Shown: piece after piece, positions 45,640 to 57,223 of the stretch | Position numbering within the stretch: position 1 is the stretch's first letter | How the letters are laid out: each line of letters starts with the position of its first letter | Translations under genes and position numbers: made by a program | DNA from: Picosynechococcus sp. PCC 7003 | Lineage (GTDB): Bacteria; Cyanobacteriota; Cyanobacteriia; Cyanobacteriales; MRBY01 | DNA length: 64,000 nucleotides | Reading direction: 5' to 3' | Assembly: GCF_001693255.1 (NCBI RefSeq) | Contig: NZ_CP016474.1 | Location: 1,258,661-1,322,660 of the forward strand | The notes under the pieces: model-generated | Databases searched by the model: none | What the model was told of the DNA's origin: nothing | The model's input: the letters and a program-made list of their open reading frames with translations, nothing else

Positions 45640-46104
45640 ATGGTGTTTAACAAATACTTCGTCCATGGCTATAAAGTGCTGGTTTTACTTGGGCTAATGT
45701 TATTTTGTCTGACCCCAGCGGCGATCGCCTTACCGGTACCGGCCCAGCAACCCCTCCAGGAAATGCAGATCCATTTAGGCACAGCCAGCGGCGCCCTAAG
45801 ATTTGTCCCTGACCAGTTGGAATTTGTCGCCGGCCAACGCTACAAATTGCTGCTCGACAATCCCAGTAATCAAAAACACTATTTCACAGCTAAAGATTTT
45901 GCCGACACCAGTTGGACCCAAAAGGTAGAAGCGGGCAAGGTGGAAGTGAAAGGGGCAATCCACGAACTAGAACTCAAACCGGGGGCGATCGCCGAATGGA
46001 TTTTAATTCCCCAAAAGACCGGCAAGTTTGAACTGCATTGTTCTGTACCCGGCCATGCCGCTGCGGGGATGGTCGGCACCATCCAGGTCATCGCTGGTGC
46101 ATAA
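45640..46104 (+). CDS. Secreted cupredoxin (type 1 copper protein)
   Basis: The 154-residue product has a signal peptide (hydrophobic YKVLVLLGLMLFCLTP, cleavage near IALPVPA) and one cupredoxin domain. The four type 1 copper ligands are in place: His in NPSNQKHYF, then Cys, His and Met in HCSVPGHAAAGMVGT. It therefore binds a blue copper site and transfers electrons in the lumen or periplasm. It is not classical plastocyanin, whose loop reads CTPHRGAGM. It is closer to auracyanin/azurin-like proteins. Its redox partner is unknown. It follows mfd by 48 bp and is convergent with glnB. Confidence 0.85.
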   Translation: MVFNKYFVHGYKVLVLLGLMLFCLTPAAIALPVPAQQPLQEMQIHLGTASGALRFVPDQLEFVAGQRYKLLLDNPSNQKHYFTAKDFADTSWTQKVEAGKVEVKGAIHELELKPGAIAEWILIPQKTGKFELHCSVPGHAAAGMVGTIQVIAGA

Positions 46105-46129
46105 AAAAAACCCCCTCAAACCAAGAGGG
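46103..46129 (-). terminator. glnB terminator
   Basis: On the minus strand CCCTC, a 7-nt loop and GAGGG (46129-46113) are followed by GG and eight T residues. It sits just past the convergent cupredoxin stop and about 60 bp past the glnB stop. Confidence 0.65.
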
Positions 46130-46190
46130 AGCCGTAGGGGATAGTTGTGGACAATTTTCAAAAAAATTTAACTGGGCACCAGGGGCGGTT

Positions 46191-46592
<402 letters not shown>

Positions 46593-46652
46593 CTACCTTG
46601 TTTTAGCATCACAGGTAAAAAGATATCGTTAGATTCAAGACAATTGTACAGG

Positions 46653-47093
46653 CTAAATTTTGCTGTCCTCGATTTTTGGTGCATTCCTTAACCATGTTTC
46701 GACGGCTAACGGTAGGCCACAACGCTGACGGGTTGAGGGATTGATCGCCACATGGCGAGTGAGGGCCGTGGCCAGGGGCGATTCTGTTGGGGAGTCGTGA
46801 TTTTCCGTAAAAATCCGGTAAGAAATCTTAAATTGACTAGAATTTTCAGGTTCTGGGTAGAGCTCAATGTCTAGGCGATCGCCCCAGATGATGGGCCGAA
46901 AAAAATCGATGGCACTGTGGACAATGGGCAGGGCAACTGTTCCCTCCCGGAGCAACCCAGACCAATCCATCCCACTCTCCGTGAGGCACATCTCATAGGC
47001 TTCATGGCAAATGTGGAGAAGCCGCGCAAAATAGACCACCCCGGCGGCATCGGTATCTGCCAAATGAATGGTTCGTTGATAAGCGTAAGCCAT
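46653..47093 (-). CDS. Hotdog acyl-CoA thioesterase, probable DHNA-CoA hydrolase
   Basis: The 146-residue protein has the 4-hydroxybenzoyl-CoA thioesterase-like hotdog fold: YQRTIHLADTDAAGVVYFAR contains the catalytic Asp and the HxxDTDxxGVVY motif, and the central helix follows as LLHICHEAYEM. In cyanobacteria this group includes 1,4-dihydroxy-2-naphthoyl-CoA hydrolase of phylloquinone (vitamin K1) synthesis, the photosystem I quinone. The exact substrate is inferred from family and organism. It is divergent from the unknown gene at 47146 with 52 bp between starts. Confidence 0.82.
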   Translation of the reverse strand: MAYAYQRTIHLADTDAAGVVYFARLLHICHEAYEMCLTESGMDWSGLLREGTVALPIVHSAIDFFRPIIWGDRLDIELYPEPENSSQFKISYRIFTENHDSPTESPLATALTRHVAINPSTRQRCGLPLAVETWLRNAPKIEDSKI

Positions 47094-47145
47094 AAACTTC
47101 GATTCCGAAATCTCTATGGGACAATAAAAGCGTTGTGCCGCAAAA

Positions 47146-48369
47146 ATGACGATGTCTGCTCCAGGCCCCTACCAAAGTAAACTCTTTAACTTTCTCAATC
47201 GTCAATCGATCCAGTGGGGAAACCGACTGACCCAGGCCGCCCGTCGCCTCAAAATCACCGTGGAGTGGGGCAGCCAGATCGCCTTGTATCCTTTGTATTT
47301 ACTCGTGCAAACTAGTCGCGTCGCGGTACGTCAAATTGCCGCCGCCCAAACGGAACGCAAACGCCTTACCCTCGCAGAAGCCGCTACCCAAACGCCAGAT
47401 TTTCCCCTCAGCACTGCTGAAAGTGAAGGCACAACTCAGCCCCCCCTCCAGGGGATTGCCTGCGACCTCACAACCCAAGACATTTTATTTATTGATCAAG
47501 ACAATCACACCGTCGAACCCCACCAATCCCAAACGGAACTGCAACGACAAATTAGTTTTCATCTAGGCAGCGTTAACTATCAAAAAAGACAGCAGCATCT
47601 CGCGAGTCAAGCGCCAAATCCCCGGATTTTACCCCCGGTTCACGGCCATAACCCCCGGCTTTTGGCCCCGGTGCGTTGGTTGATGCAGGGCTTGAGTTGG
47701 CTGGAGCAAAGTCCGGTGGCGATCGCCATTGATCTATTCGGTGAGTCCCACTGGCACACGGCGGTGGTGCCCCCCGAAATTTATTCGCCCCAGTTGTTAC
47801 CCCCTTTACCCCTTGCCCCAGTGCTTAAGCCCCTGGATCAACGGCTAGCCCAGTTAGAACAGCGGGTTCTCGCACCCACGGTTCCTGCCGAAGCTCTACC
47901 ACCCCTGCAGCGGTTTTTCCGTAACTGGTTTAAGATCCAACCCACCACCAGTGCCATTACCGCCCCTGACCCTGTTGTCACCCCGAAGCCCTGGCTGACC
48001 TGGGCTGATCTCTTCCAGGCCAAAGCAAAGTCTTCCGAGGTTGCGGATCCAGCGAATCTCAATTTGCCTCAGGCCCCACTAACGCCGCTGCCGCCATTGG
48101 TAACAACTTTAAATCAACCGATTTCTAGCCCTGAATCAGGGGCGATCGCCACAGTCGAAGCCCAGACCCAGAGCCTAACACGACCAGATGTGCCGCCAAG
48201 TTCTACGGAGATCGAAGCCAAACCGGAATGGATTGAAACGGAGGCCCTCAGCGTTGGCTATGAGCAACATTTCTTGGAGCGACTTTTAAAAGCGCTGGAT
48301 CACCTTTTGGCTTGGGTCGAACATACGGCCAGCCAACTTTTTAAAAAGCTGAATCAATTGAGGAAATAG
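47146..48369 (+). CDS. Unknown Pro/Gln-rich protein
   Basis: I do not recognise the 407-residue product. It starts MTMSAPGPYQSKLFNFLNRQ (an ATG two codons later is equally possible). The N-terminal 65 residues are basic with a semi-hydrophobic stretch IALYPLYLLVQTSRVAV, perhaps a membrane anchor. A middle region contains WLMQGLSWLEQSPVAIAIDL, and the rest is rich in Pro, Gln and Thr, likely disordered, before a C-terminal helix (FLERLLKALDHLLAWVEHTA). It resembles cyanobacteria-specific proteins of unknown role. The following gene (48473) is on the same strand. Confidence 0.65.
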   Translation: MTMSAPGPYQSKLFNFLNRQSIQWGNRLTQAARRLKITVEWGSQIALYPLYLLVQTSRVAVRQIAAAQTERKRLTLAEAATQTPDFPLSTAESEGTTQPPLQGIACDLTTQDILFIDQDNHTVEPHQSQTELQRQISFHLGSVNYQKRQQHLASQAPNPRILPPVHGHNPRLLAPVRWLMQGLSWLEQSPVAIAIDLFGESHWHTAVVPPEIYSPQLLPPLPLAPVLKPLDQRLAQLEQRVLAPTVPAEALPPLQRFFRNWFKIQPTTSAITAPDPVVTPKPWLTWADLFQAKAKSSEVADPANLNLPQAPLTPLPPLVTTLNQPISSPESGAIATVEAQTQSLTRPDVPPSSTEIEAKPEWIETEALSVGYEQHFLERLLKALDHLLAWVEHTASQLFKKLNQLRK

Positions 48370-48472
48370 ACAAAACTCAGTCAATGGCGTTGCAACAGAC
48401 AGGTGTCGTCAGGATCGATGGCCCAACAGGCTAAAATTGGAGTGTTTTCAAGAACATTGGCAGTGGCAGACT

Positions 48473-49312
48473 ATGGTGGCGATCGCGCTTGTGGGTAAAG
48501 GACTTAAAAGTATCGGCTTAGGTGCATTGGCCCTGGCGTCTGGAGTCGTAATTATTACCCTGCAACAGTTTCGCCTTGATAGTTTGCAACAGGGCACCGA
48601 TTTAACTCCAGAAATTGTCGAGCGTCAGGCAAAAACAGAAGCGGCCAGTTTAGACCTGTGGCAACAACTGCCCACCTACGGTTACGACAATTTAGTTTCA
48701 GACTGGGTTTTTCTACGGTTTTTACAATATTTTGGGGACGATGAGGCGCGGAGATTGGGCGACTATCGCCTCAGTGCTGATTATTTCGAGGTGATTGTCG
48801 ATCTCGACCCTTGGTTTAAGGAAGGGTATTACTATCTATCAGGGAGCAGTTCCCTCTATGCTGGCACCCCGGATCGCACCGTCGAGCTATTAAATCGCGG
48901 CCTAGCCCAGATGACCCCCACTGTCCCGGATCAAAGTTTTTATCTCTGGCGCATGAAGGCCATTGACGAGCATCTTTTCCTCGGTGATATCCCAGCGGCC
49001 ATTCAATCCTATAAAACGGCGGCGGCCTGGGCTGCCTACTACGATGACCCCGAAAGTCACAATGCCCAACAACGCTCTGAGGCCAGTGTTGCCTTTTTGG
49101 AACGGGATCCCCGCAGTATTATGGCGCGGGTAACGGCTTGGTCGTCGATTTTAGGTCAGGCGCGGGATGTGGAAACCCAGAGACGGGCGATCGCCGAGCT
49201 AGAGGCCATGGGGGTAATTGTTCGCATTGATGAAAATGGTCGTCCTCGCTTTGAGGTACCGCCGGAGATCCTAGAGGCGGAAAAAGAAGCGTTCCAAATT
49301 GAGGAAGATTAG
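48473..49312 (+). CDS. Membrane-anchored protein with TPR-like helices
   Basis: ATG 48473 ([20 protein letters not shown]) is chosen because it starts an N-terminal transmembrane anchor (to about residue 32); the frame opens 12 codons earlier. The 279-residue product then has a long helical domain with TPR-like spacing: [50 protein letters not shown] and a C-terminal [14 protein letters not shown]. It is probably attached to the membrane with the domain outside. No named family is recognised. It ends 3 bp into the convergent bioF gene's end (overlap 4 bp). Confidence 0.7.
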   Translation: MVAIALVGKGLKSIGLGALALASGVVIITLQQFRLDSLQQGTDLTPEIVERQAKTEAASLDLWQQLPTYGYDNLVSDWVFLRFLQYFGDDEARRLGDYRLSADYFEVIVDLDPWFKEGYYYLSGSSSLYAGTPDRTVELLNRGLAQMTPTVPDQSFYLWRMKAIDEHLFLGDIPAAIQSYKTAAAWAAYYDDPESHNAQQRSEASVAFLERDPRSIMARVTAWSSILGQARDVETQRRAIAELEAMGVIVRIDENGRPRFEVPPEILEAEKEAFQIEED

Positions 49313-50496
49313 CCTTGAGATGACCCGGAAAATTCAGCAAAGCACCGCTGGAATACTTCAATAAATCCTTGGATCTGTCGGGGACTATGGGTCGCCATTA
49401 CCGATACGCGGATGCGACTGGTGGGTACTGTTGGGGGACGAATGGCGGGGGCAAAAAAACCAGCGGCCAAAAGGCGATCGCCCATGGTTAGCGCTTGCTG
49501 GGGATTAGCGAGGCCAAAACAAAGTACCGCCGACTCAGAAGGCACCAATTCGTGGTTGCCGAGGGCGCTTTTTAACTGACGAATATTTTCCCAGAGTTGC
49601 TGTCGCCGTTGGGGTTCTGCCTGCAAAATATGAATCGCTGCGAGGGCCGCCGCCGTATCCGCCGGGGAGAGTCCGGTAGTATAAATCCAGGTCGGGGCCC
49701 GGTTACGGAGAAAATCAATCAGAGCTTTACTGCCCGCCACATAGCCGCCGAGACTGCCCAGGGCTTTGCTGAGGGTGCCCACTTGAATAAGCGGTTGCTG
49801 GGTACAGTGAAAATGTTCCACGGCTCCAGCGCCTTTGTTGCCCAAAACCCCAGTCCCATGGGCCTCGTCCACGAGTAACATAGCGGAAAATTCCTTGGCG
49901 ATCGCCAGTAATTCGGGCAGTAAACACAGATCACCATCCATACTAAAAACGCTATCGGTGGTGATCAGACAACGGCGGTAGTTATGCCGATGGGCTTCGA
50001 GGAGCTGGCGTAACCCATCTAAATCGTTGTGGTCATATTCCAACACCGTGGCACCGCTTAATTTCGCCCCATTTTTCAAACTCGAATGGTTGTATTGATC
50101 CCCTAAAATCAAGTCTTTTTTATTTGTAATGGCGCTAATGGTGCCAAGATTGGCCAGATAACCGGAACTAAATACCAGAGCCGCTTCGGTTTGTTTGAGA
50201 TTGGCGATCGCCTGCTCTAGATCTTGGTGGAGTTGTCGGTGGCCACTGGTGAGCCGAGAGCCTGTACTCCCCGTACCCAAAGTTTCGGTGGCTGCTATGG
50301 CGGCATCAATTAAACGGCGATCGCTCGCTAAACCCAGATAATCATTGCTGGCAAAATTCACTACGGATTGACCATTTAAGGTGACCGTTGCCCCCGATTG
50401 ACCCGTGATTGTCTTCGGGTATCGATACCAGTTTGCTTTTTTGATGGTGGCTAAAGAAGTCTCTAGCCAGCCATAAATGGGATCAGGATTAGCCAT
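49309..50496 (-). CDS. bioF: 8-amino-7-oxononanoate synthase-type PLP enzyme
   Basis: From ATG 50496 the 395-residue protein is an alpha-oxoamine synthase: [13 protein letters not shown] and [12 protein letters not shown] near the N-terminus, [11 protein letters not shown] for the PLP ring, and the Schiff-base Lys in [17 protein letters not shown]. BioF condenses pimeloyl-ACP/CoA with alanine in biotin synthesis; glycine C-acetyltransferase is the main alternative, and the N-terminal region favours BioF. It starts 2 bp after the polA stop, so the two are co-transcribed. No other biotin genes are in the window. Confidence 0.85.
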   Translation of the reverse strand: MANPDPIYGWLETSLATIKKANWYRYPKTITGQSGATVTLNGQSVVNFASNDYLGLASDRRLIDAAIAATETLGTGSTGSRLTSGHRQLHQDLEQAIANLKQTEAALVFSSGYLANLGTISAITNKKDLILGDQYNHSSLKNGAKLSGATVLEYDHNDLDGLRQLLEAHRHNYRRCLITTDSVFSMDGDLCLLPELLAIAKEFSAMLLVDEAHGTGVLGNKGAGAVEHFHCTQQPLIQVGTLSKALGSLGGYVAGSKALIDFLRNRAPTWIYTTGLSPADTAAALAAIHILQAEPQRRQQLWENIRQLKSALGNHELVPSESAVLCFGLANPQQALTMGDRLLAAGFFAPAIRPPTVPTSRIRVSVMATHSPRQIQGFIEVFQRCFAEFSGSSQG

Positions 50497-50498
50497 TT

Positions 50499-53414
50499 TT
50501 ACTTTGCATCCAGCCAATTTTTACCGCAGTGAATATCAACGACCAAAGGAATAGATAAAGGTACTGCTTGCTCCATTGTGGTTTTAATTTTAGAGCCTAA
50601 TTCTTCCCATTCTTCTGGGGGCATCTCAAAGACTAATTCATCGTGGACTTGGAGTAGTAAACGGGCCTGATAATCCTTTAATAATTCATGAATCTGAATC
50701 ATCGCTACTTTGATAATATCGGCGCTGGATCCTTGAATCGGTGCATTAGCCGCCGCCCGTAATAATTGGGCATCATTATAGGCATAATCAAGGCTATCTA
50801 AATCAATCGCTGTGGGGTCAGTCCCTTTTAATTCAATTAAACAGTTACTGATAAAGTCAAAGTTACGCCGCCGCTGCAAAATTGTACTCACGTAACCCTG
50901 GGCGATCGCCTGTTTTTTGACTAACTCTAAATATTCAAAAACTTTGGCATAGCGTTCATGGTAGCGGTCAATAAAGGCCCGCCCTTCTTCCTTAGAAACG
51001 CCAGCTTCCCGGGCAAACCGTTGGGCGCCCATCCCATAGATCACGCCAAAATTAATAATCTTACCAATGCGTCGTTCTGCAGCAGTTACCGCCTGGGGCG
51101 AGTCCCGATCAAAGATCATCTGTGCCGTGACCCGGTGGACATCTTCTCCAGCTTGATAGGCCTGTAATAAAATTGGTTCTTGACTTAAATGGGTCAGGAT
51201 TCTAAGTTCAATTTGCGAATAGTCCGCCGCGACGAGCACCCAATTTTCTTTCGGAATAAATGCACGCCGAATTCGTTGGGAAAATTCTGTGCGCACCGGA
51301 ATATTTTGTAAATTCGGATTTGATGAAGAAAGTCGCCCTGTGCTGGTCAAGGTTTGATTGAAATCCGTGTGGATTCTGTTTGTTTTCGGACTAACAAGGG
51401 TCGGTAAAGCATCAATGTAGGTAGATTTTAATTTTGCAAGGGTACGATATTCAAGAATGTAATCAATAATCGGGTGATCCCCTTGTAATTTTTCGAGCAC
51501 AGCGTGATTTGTTGAATAGCCTGTTTTAGTTTTGCGTGTTTTCTTCGTATTTAATCCCAACTTTTCAAAGAGGATTTCTCCTAATTGTTTGGGAGAATTG
51601 AGATTAAACCGCTCATCTGCCGCATTGTACGCTTTAGTTTCCAGTTCTATTAGATCCGCCCCCAATTCTTCGGCCAGTTGTTGAAGATAACCTTGGTCAA
51701 TGCGAATGCCTGTATTTTCCATGGCACACAGCAGTGGTTCTAGGGGCGTTTCAACCTCTTCGAGGAGTTTTTCTAAATCAGGGTAAGCTTTAAGTTCGAC
51801 TTTTAATTTTTGACAAACTAAATAGGTTGTATAAACATCTAAACCACAATATTCTGCCGCAATGGGAATTTCCAAATCCGCAATGGTCTGTTTTTTAGTT
51901 AGTCCCAGATCTTTATAGCTTTTGGCAATAATATTTCCTAGATAACGCAAGCTCAAATCCGTTAAATTATGCTTCATTTCTGGATGTAAAACATAACTCG
52001 CCAACATCGTATCAAAAACCACACCAGCTAGGGTGACTCCCTGGTGAGCAAAAATGGCGCGATCAAATTTTGTATTTTGAAAAACTTTTGGATATTTTTC
52101 TACTTCTAAAATGGGTTTTAAAGCCTGAAGAATATGTATTTTTTCTAATTGTTTGCCTTCGTGGTGGGCAATGGGAATATAGGCAATATTGCCTGGATCT
52201 CTACCCCAACAACAGCCAATACCGACGAGATCGACTTCCCGAGGATCTAAACCAGTGGTTTCTGTATCCCAAGCCACGGGGTGATTGATATCGGTTTGGG
52301 TTTTGAGTTGATCGATTAACTCGGTGAGCTTCTCTGTGGTGTCAATAATCAGGGGCTGAATCGGCGAGACAGTTGGGGCTGGGGGCGTCTGGGGCTGATT
52401 TTGGTCTGGGGCAGCGAAAATAGAAAGCTGTGCATTGCCGGCTTCGTCAACGGTCATATTATTAGATAGGGCAGCTTCTAGGGTGGGAATCTCGATGGTT
52501 TCTGCGCCAAAAAGTTGCTGGATTCTACCAATGTCTTGGATGAATTTTTTTAATTCTAGTTTTGTTAAAATTTCGATTGCTTGTTTGATGTCAAACCCGG
52601 TTAGATGAAGCTCATTTAAGGCAATATCCAAGGGTGCATCCTGGGCAATTTCTGCTAATTTTTGGCAATGATAGGCGGCGTCTTTATCGGTTTCTAAGCG
52701 TTTTTTAGTAGCGCCCTTAATCTTGTCGAGGTTGGCATAAATATTATCTAAATTGCCAAATTCATGGATGAGTTTAATGGCTGTTTTTTCACCAATGCCC
52801 TGGACGCCTTTATAGTTATCAGATGAATCGCCAGCTAGGGCTTTGAAATCTACGACTTGTTCTGGTTTTACACCCAGTTTTGCTTCGACGAGTTCCGGAG
52901 TAAATTCTTCGTAACTACCACTTTTGACACCCTTGGTATCAAGGTAGAGAATGCTAATTTTTTGGTCAGGGTTCACCAACTGAAAAAGATCGCGATCGCC
53001 AGTTAATATCTTTACCTGTTGGCCTGCTTCACTGGCTTGCCGGGCGAGGGTAGCGAGCACATCGTCAGCTTCGTAGCCCACAGCAGTCACCCGGGAAATA
53101 TTTAGACTATCAAGGAGATCAAGGAGATTTTCAAAGTCAGGCCGAAAATCATCGGGGGCGGGCTTGCGCTGGGCTTTGTAGTTTTCGTCGGCAGTATGGC
53201 GGAAAGTGGGTTCGGGTCGGTCAAAGGCGATCGCCACCGCATCCGGTTTTTGCCGTTTGATTACCTGCACGAGGGCATTAAGAAAACCAAAGCAAATACT
53301 TGTCGGAATGCCCGTTGAAGTCCGCAGCGCCCCTTGTCTAGACTTGGCAAAGGCGTAGTAGCAGCGAAAGGCGAGGGAGTGACCATCAATTAGGAGCAGC
53401 AGCGGCGTTGTCAT
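50499..53414 (-). CDS. polA: DNA polymerase I
   Basis: The 971-residue enzyme has all three domains. The 5' nuclease is at residues 1-300 ([37 protein letters not shown]). A 3'-5' exonuclease domain follows with [12 protein letters not shown] retained, so proofreading is likely, unlike in some bacteria where it decays. The polymerase domain contains [15 protein letters not shown] (motif A), [16 protein letters not shown] (motif B) and VHDELVFE (motif C). It fills gaps in repair and removes RNA primers. bioF follows after 2 bp. Confidence 0.96.
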   Translation of the reverse strand: MTTPLLLLIDGHSLAFRCYYAFAKSRQGALRTSTGIPTSICFGFLNALVQVIKRQKPDAVAIAFDRPEPTFRHTADENYKAQRKPAPDDFRPDFENLLDLLDSLNISRVTAVGYEADDVLATLARQASEAGQQVKILTGDRDLFQLVNPDQKISILYLDTKGVKSGSYEEFTPELVEAKLGVKPEQVVDFKALAGDSSDNYKGVQGIGEKTAIKLIHEFGNLDNIYANLDKIKGATKKRLETDKDAAYHCQKLAEIAQDAPLDIALNELHLTGFDIKQAIEILTKLELKKFIQDIGRIQQLFGAETIEIPTLEAALSNNMTVDEAGNAQLSIFAAPDQNQPQTPPAPTVSPIQPLIIDTTEKLTELIDQLKTQTDINHPVAWDTETTGLDPREVDLVGIGCCWGRDPGNIAYIPIAHHEGKQLEKIHILQALKPILEVEKYPKVFQNTKFDRAIFAHQGVTLAGVVFDTMLASYVLHPEMKHNLTDLSLRYLGNIIAKSYKDLGLTKKQTIADLEIPIAAEYCGLDVYTTYLVCQKLKVELKAYPDLEKLLEEVETPLEPLLCAMENTGIRIDQGYLQQLAEELGADLIELETKAYNAADERFNLNSPKQLGEILFEKLGLNTKKTRKTKTGYSTNHAVLEKLQGDHPIIDYILEYRTLAKLKSTYIDALPTLVSPKTNRIHTDFNQTLTSTGRLSSSNPNLQNIPVRTEFSQRIRRAFIPKENWVLVAADYSQIELRILTHLSQEPILLQAYQAGEDVHRVTAQMIFDRDSPQAVTAAERRIGKIINFGVIYGMGAQRFAREAGVSKEEGRAFIDRYHERYAKVFEYLELVKKQAIAQGYVSTILQRRRNFDFISNCLIELKGTDPTAIDLDSLDYAYNDAQLLRAAANAPIQGSSADIIKVAMIQIHELLKDYQARLLLQVHDELVFEMPPEEWEELGSKIKTTMEQAVPLSIPLVVDIHCGKNWLDAK

Positions 53415-53600
53415 TAATATTTACGGAGCAATTCAAAAAACAATCGACTATGATGATCTTCCCATAATCCCGCCATTTCATCACCCCAGGGACTTGTTTT
53501 CTCCTAGAAAGGAGATTTTTCTTGCTCTCTAAATTTTAAACAATTTAAAAAATAACTATATTTAATTATCAAAAATCTTGCCCTTTAAATCTTCTAAAAC

Positions 53601-54425
53601 ATGAAAAATTTCGACGCTTTTTTTCAGAAAATTTATTCTCAACCCATTGAAACCCGTCAGCATTGGTATGCAGAAGCAACCCAAGCCTATGATCAATATC
53701 GCGCTCCCTATGTGCCGGAAATTATTGATTTAATCTGTGAAAAAATCCCGCCAGAAAGTGTCATTCTAGAAATTGGCAGTGGCCCAGGTAACGCGACCCA
53801 ACATTTTGCCCAACGGGGTTTTTCGTTAATTTGTCTGGAGCCGAACCCCAGGGCCTGTGAATTTGCCACCCAACGCTTTCAGAATGACCCAATTCAAATT
53901 ATTAACACCACCTTTGAGGAATGGGAACCGACCCCAGAAAAATTTGAGACGATCCTTGCCAGCACTTCTTTTCACTGGTTGCAACCAGACACTAGATGTC
54001 AGGCGATCGCCCAGCTACTGAAGCCCCAAGGAAAAATAGTCCTGCTTTGGAATACCGTACCCCAACCCGATCCCAGCATTTTTCAGGATCTATTGCCCCT
54101 CTACGAAAAATATATGCCCAGCTTTGCCAGCTTTGAAAATATCGCTGTCCAGGAACAAAATCTCAAAAACATCAGCCAGGGTTTGCTCGATTCAAATTGT
54201 TTTCAAAACCTAGAACTAACCCAGGTAATTAAAACAAAAGATTATTCCCCGAACGATTACCTCAAATTACTCACAACCCTCTCCCCCTACATTGCCCTGG
54301 ATCCTACTATCCGTAGGCAGCTCTTTGATGAACTGGAAATGGTCTTCCAAACCCGAAAAATTCAAATGATTCCCACCCAATATATTTGCGCTGCTCACAT
54401 TGCCCAAGTAAAACCACCCAATTAA
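53601..54425 (+). CDS. Class I SAM-dependent methyltransferase
   Basis: The 274-residue protein has the Rossmann-type SAM site VILEIGSGPGNATQHFAQRG (motif I, about residue 50), an acidic residue at the end of strand 2 (LICLEPN), and FETILASTSFHWLQPD for post-motif III/IV. The rest is helical. It belongs to the broad family of small-molecule methyltransferases; the substrate cannot be inferred. It is transcribed alone, with 186 bp before it after polA's divergent start and a shared bidirectional terminator after it. Confidence 0.8.
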   Translation: MKNFDAFFQKIYSQPIETRQHWYAEATQAYDQYRAPYVPEIIDLICEKIPPESVILEIGSGPGNATQHFAQRGFSLICLEPNPRACEFATQRFQNDPIQIINTTFEEWEPTPEKFETILASTSFHWLQPDTRCQAIAQLLKPQGKIVLLWNTVPQPDPSIFQDLLPLYEKYMPSFASFENIAVQEQNLKNISQGLLDSNCFQNLELTQVIKTKDYSPNDYLKLLTTLSPYIALDPTIRRQLFDELEMVFQTRKIQMIPTQYICAAHIAQVKPPN

Positions 54426-54440
54426 AGGGAGAAAATTTAC

Positions 54441-54480
54441 AAAAAAAGGTGAGAATCCTTGACTCTCACCTACCTCTTTT
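54441..54480. terminator. Bidirectional terminator between the methyltransferase gene and ilvC
   Basis: A perfect 7-bp stem GGTGAGA/TCTCACC (54448-54454 with 54464-54470) has seven A residues on its left, giving a T tract for ilvC on the minus strand, and TACCTCTTTTT on its right for the plus-strand gene. Confidence 0.75.
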
Positions 54481-54525
54481 TAATTCAATATTGTTGTTAA
54501 ATATTAAATTAATCTAATTTATCGA

Positions 54526-55542
<1,017 letters not shown>

Positions 55543-55874
55543 TTACAAAGTTAAGAATATGTGTTAATGCATACTGCAGACTCTGTATTATAGGAGATTG
55601 TTGTCAACTGAACTTTTGCGAAGCAAGCTCCACGGAAATTTTTAATAACTTGTGATCAAAGAAGGAAATCTGCATTTTGGATTGCAGCAAACTTTGCTAA
55701 CCGTTGCATCGATATTTTTATGTTGGCAATTATCTTGGCGATCGCCGCGGATCGCCGCAGCTTTTTCGCGGGACTTGACAGGCGCAGCAATGATTCCCAG
55801 AAGGCTTTTGGGGCTGCTACGCTGTTACAATAAACCTCTGATAATTCTGTTGGTCTTACAATCAATAAACTCCC

Positions 55875-56645
55875 ATGGGTAAAGGCATCGTTCTGCTATC
55901 AAAACGAGAAATTGAAAAAATGCGCAATGCGGGACGGCTAGCGGCGCAACTCCTCGATTACCTGGAGCCTCTGGTTAAACCGGGAGTGACGACCCTCGAA
56001 TTGAACGATGCGGCGGAGGAATGGACCCAGAAACATGGGGCGAAAAGTGCTCCCCTCGGTTATGGCAAAAGCAATCCTTACCCAAAGTCTATCTGTACCA
56101 GTGTCAATGAGGTAATTTGTCACGGCATTCCCAGTAAGAAAAAAGTCCTCAAGGACGGCGACATCATCAATATCGATGTGACCCCCATTCTCGATGGTTA
56201 TCACGGTGATACGTCCCGAACCTTTTTTGTGGGTACCCCAGCACCCCGAGTCAAAAAATTAGTCGAAGTGACCGAAAAATGTCTGTACATCGGCATTGAG
56301 GCGGCCCAACCCAATGGTCGCATTGGGGATATTGGGGCGGCGATCCAAGAATATGCCGAATCCCAGGGCTATTCAGTGGTGCGTGATTTTGTCGGCCATG
56401 GGATTAGTAATGTCTTCCACACAGAACCCCAAGTTCCCCACTATGGCAAACGCGGCAAGGGCACCAAAATTCGTCCGGGGATGGTGTTTACCATCGAACC
56501 GATGATCAATGAAGGTACCTATGAGAGTCAATTGCTCAGTGATGGTTGGACCGCAGTCACCAAGGACGGCAAGCTCTCGGCCCAGTTTGAACACACTATT
56601 GCCATTACCCCAGAAGGGCCGGAAATTTTGACCCGCAGAGACTAG
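55875..56645 (+). CDS. map: Methionine aminopeptidase
   Basis: The 256-residue type I enzyme removes the initiator Met from nascent proteins. Metal ligands appear in order: INIDVTPILDGYHGDTSRTF (two Asp), DFVGHGISNVFHTEPQVPHY (His), VFTIEPMINEG (Glu) and SAQFEHTIAIT (Glu). The final AITPEGPEILTRRD is echoed by a second, diverged copy 430 bp downstream (57079-57123). The next gene on the same strand starts 13 bp after the stop and is probably co-transcribed. Confidence 0.96.
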   Translation: MGKGIVLLSKREIEKMRNAGRLAAQLLDYLEPLVKPGVTTLELNDAAEEWTQKHGAKSAPLGYGKSNPYPKSICTSVNEVICHGIPSKKKVLKDGDIINIDVTPILDGYHGDTSRTFFVGTPAPRVKKLVEVTEKCLYIGIEAAQPNGRIGDIGAAIQEYAESQGYSVVRDFVGHGISNVFHTEPQVPHYGKRGKGTKIRPGMVFTIEPMINEGTYESQLLSDGWTAVTKDGKLSAQFEHTIAITPEGPEILTRRD

Positions 56646-56658
56646 CCTGATTCATATC

Positions 56659-57000
56659 ATGTCTCCACCAGAATCAAGCCCAGAAAACATTGCTTTAACC
56701 TTTGTCCAGGCGTTAGTCCAAGGAACTTTTGAGGTAGCTCATGCTCTCCTGACACCGGCATTGCAACAGCAATATCCAGTGGAACGGTTGCAGCAAGTGT
56801 TTGAGGAGATGGTTGCCTATGGTGGGACACCCCCCCATGTTGTAGAGGTGATGGCGACTCTGGCGGATTGGCCTGGGAAAATACAAGAGGATTGGGGTTG
56901 GGTTTATGTTGCGGTGGCTGGGGATGACTATGGTGAGGCCGTCACCGTAATTGTGCAAAAAAATTTGCGGATTCGTGATCTTGAGTGGGGCCGTCCCTAG
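56659..57000 (+). CDS. Small NTF2-like protein of unknown function
   Basis: A 113-residue product: SPENIALTFVQALVQGTFEV forms a helix pair like the start of NTF2/SnoaL-type folds, followed by LLTPALQQQYPVERLQQVFE and a strand-rich second half ending VTVIVQKNLRIRDLEWGRP. The length and pattern fit DUF4878/NTF2-like accessory proteins, but no catalytic residue can be named. It lies 13 bp after map. A diverged copy of the map 3' end follows it, suggesting the gene may sit between two ends of an old duplication. Confidence 0.65.
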   Translation: MSPPESSPENIALTFVQALVQGTFEVAHALLTPALQQQYPVERLQQVFEEMVAYGGTPPHVVEVMATLADWPGKIQEDWGWVYVAVAGDDYGEAVTVIVQKNLRIRDLEWGRP

Positions 57001-57078
57001 AGCTGATATTGTCTCGCTGCGGGCGGTTCCCCACCGGATTGTATCGGGCGTTGTTGGAGTTGTTGGCTGACCCAAAGG

Positions 57079-57123
57079 GCGATCACCCCAGAGGGCCCAG
57101 AAATTCTAACCCTGGCAGATTAA
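57079..57123 (+). pseudogene. Diverged duplicate of the map 3' end
   Basis: GCG at 57079 to TAA at 57121-57123 reads AITPEGPEILTLAD, against AITPEGPEILTRRD at the end of map. Most codons differ only at third positions, so the two copies diverged under protein-level constraint before this one was cut down. Upstream of it the frame loses similarity. Confidence 0.65.
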
Positions 57124-57163
57124 AAGTTTGTGATTGAACCGTTTGACGACTTTAGGCACCAAT

Positions 57164-57185
57164 AAAAAAGACCCCATCTGGGGTC
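57164..57185 (-). terminator. tig terminator
   Basis: On the minus strand GACCCC, a 4-nt loop AGAT and GGGGTC are followed by TTTTTT. It lies about 40 bp past the tig stop. Confidence 0.8.
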
Positions 57186-57223
57186 TCTTCGCAATTAATT
57201 TTTAGAGTCTAAGCGTTTAGGCT

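Noticed and set aside
55652-55882. 76-codon plus-strand frame before map
   Set aside because: It overlaps the map start, has no recognisable domain, contains HIP1-rich intergenic sequence and competes with an equally long minus-strand frame.
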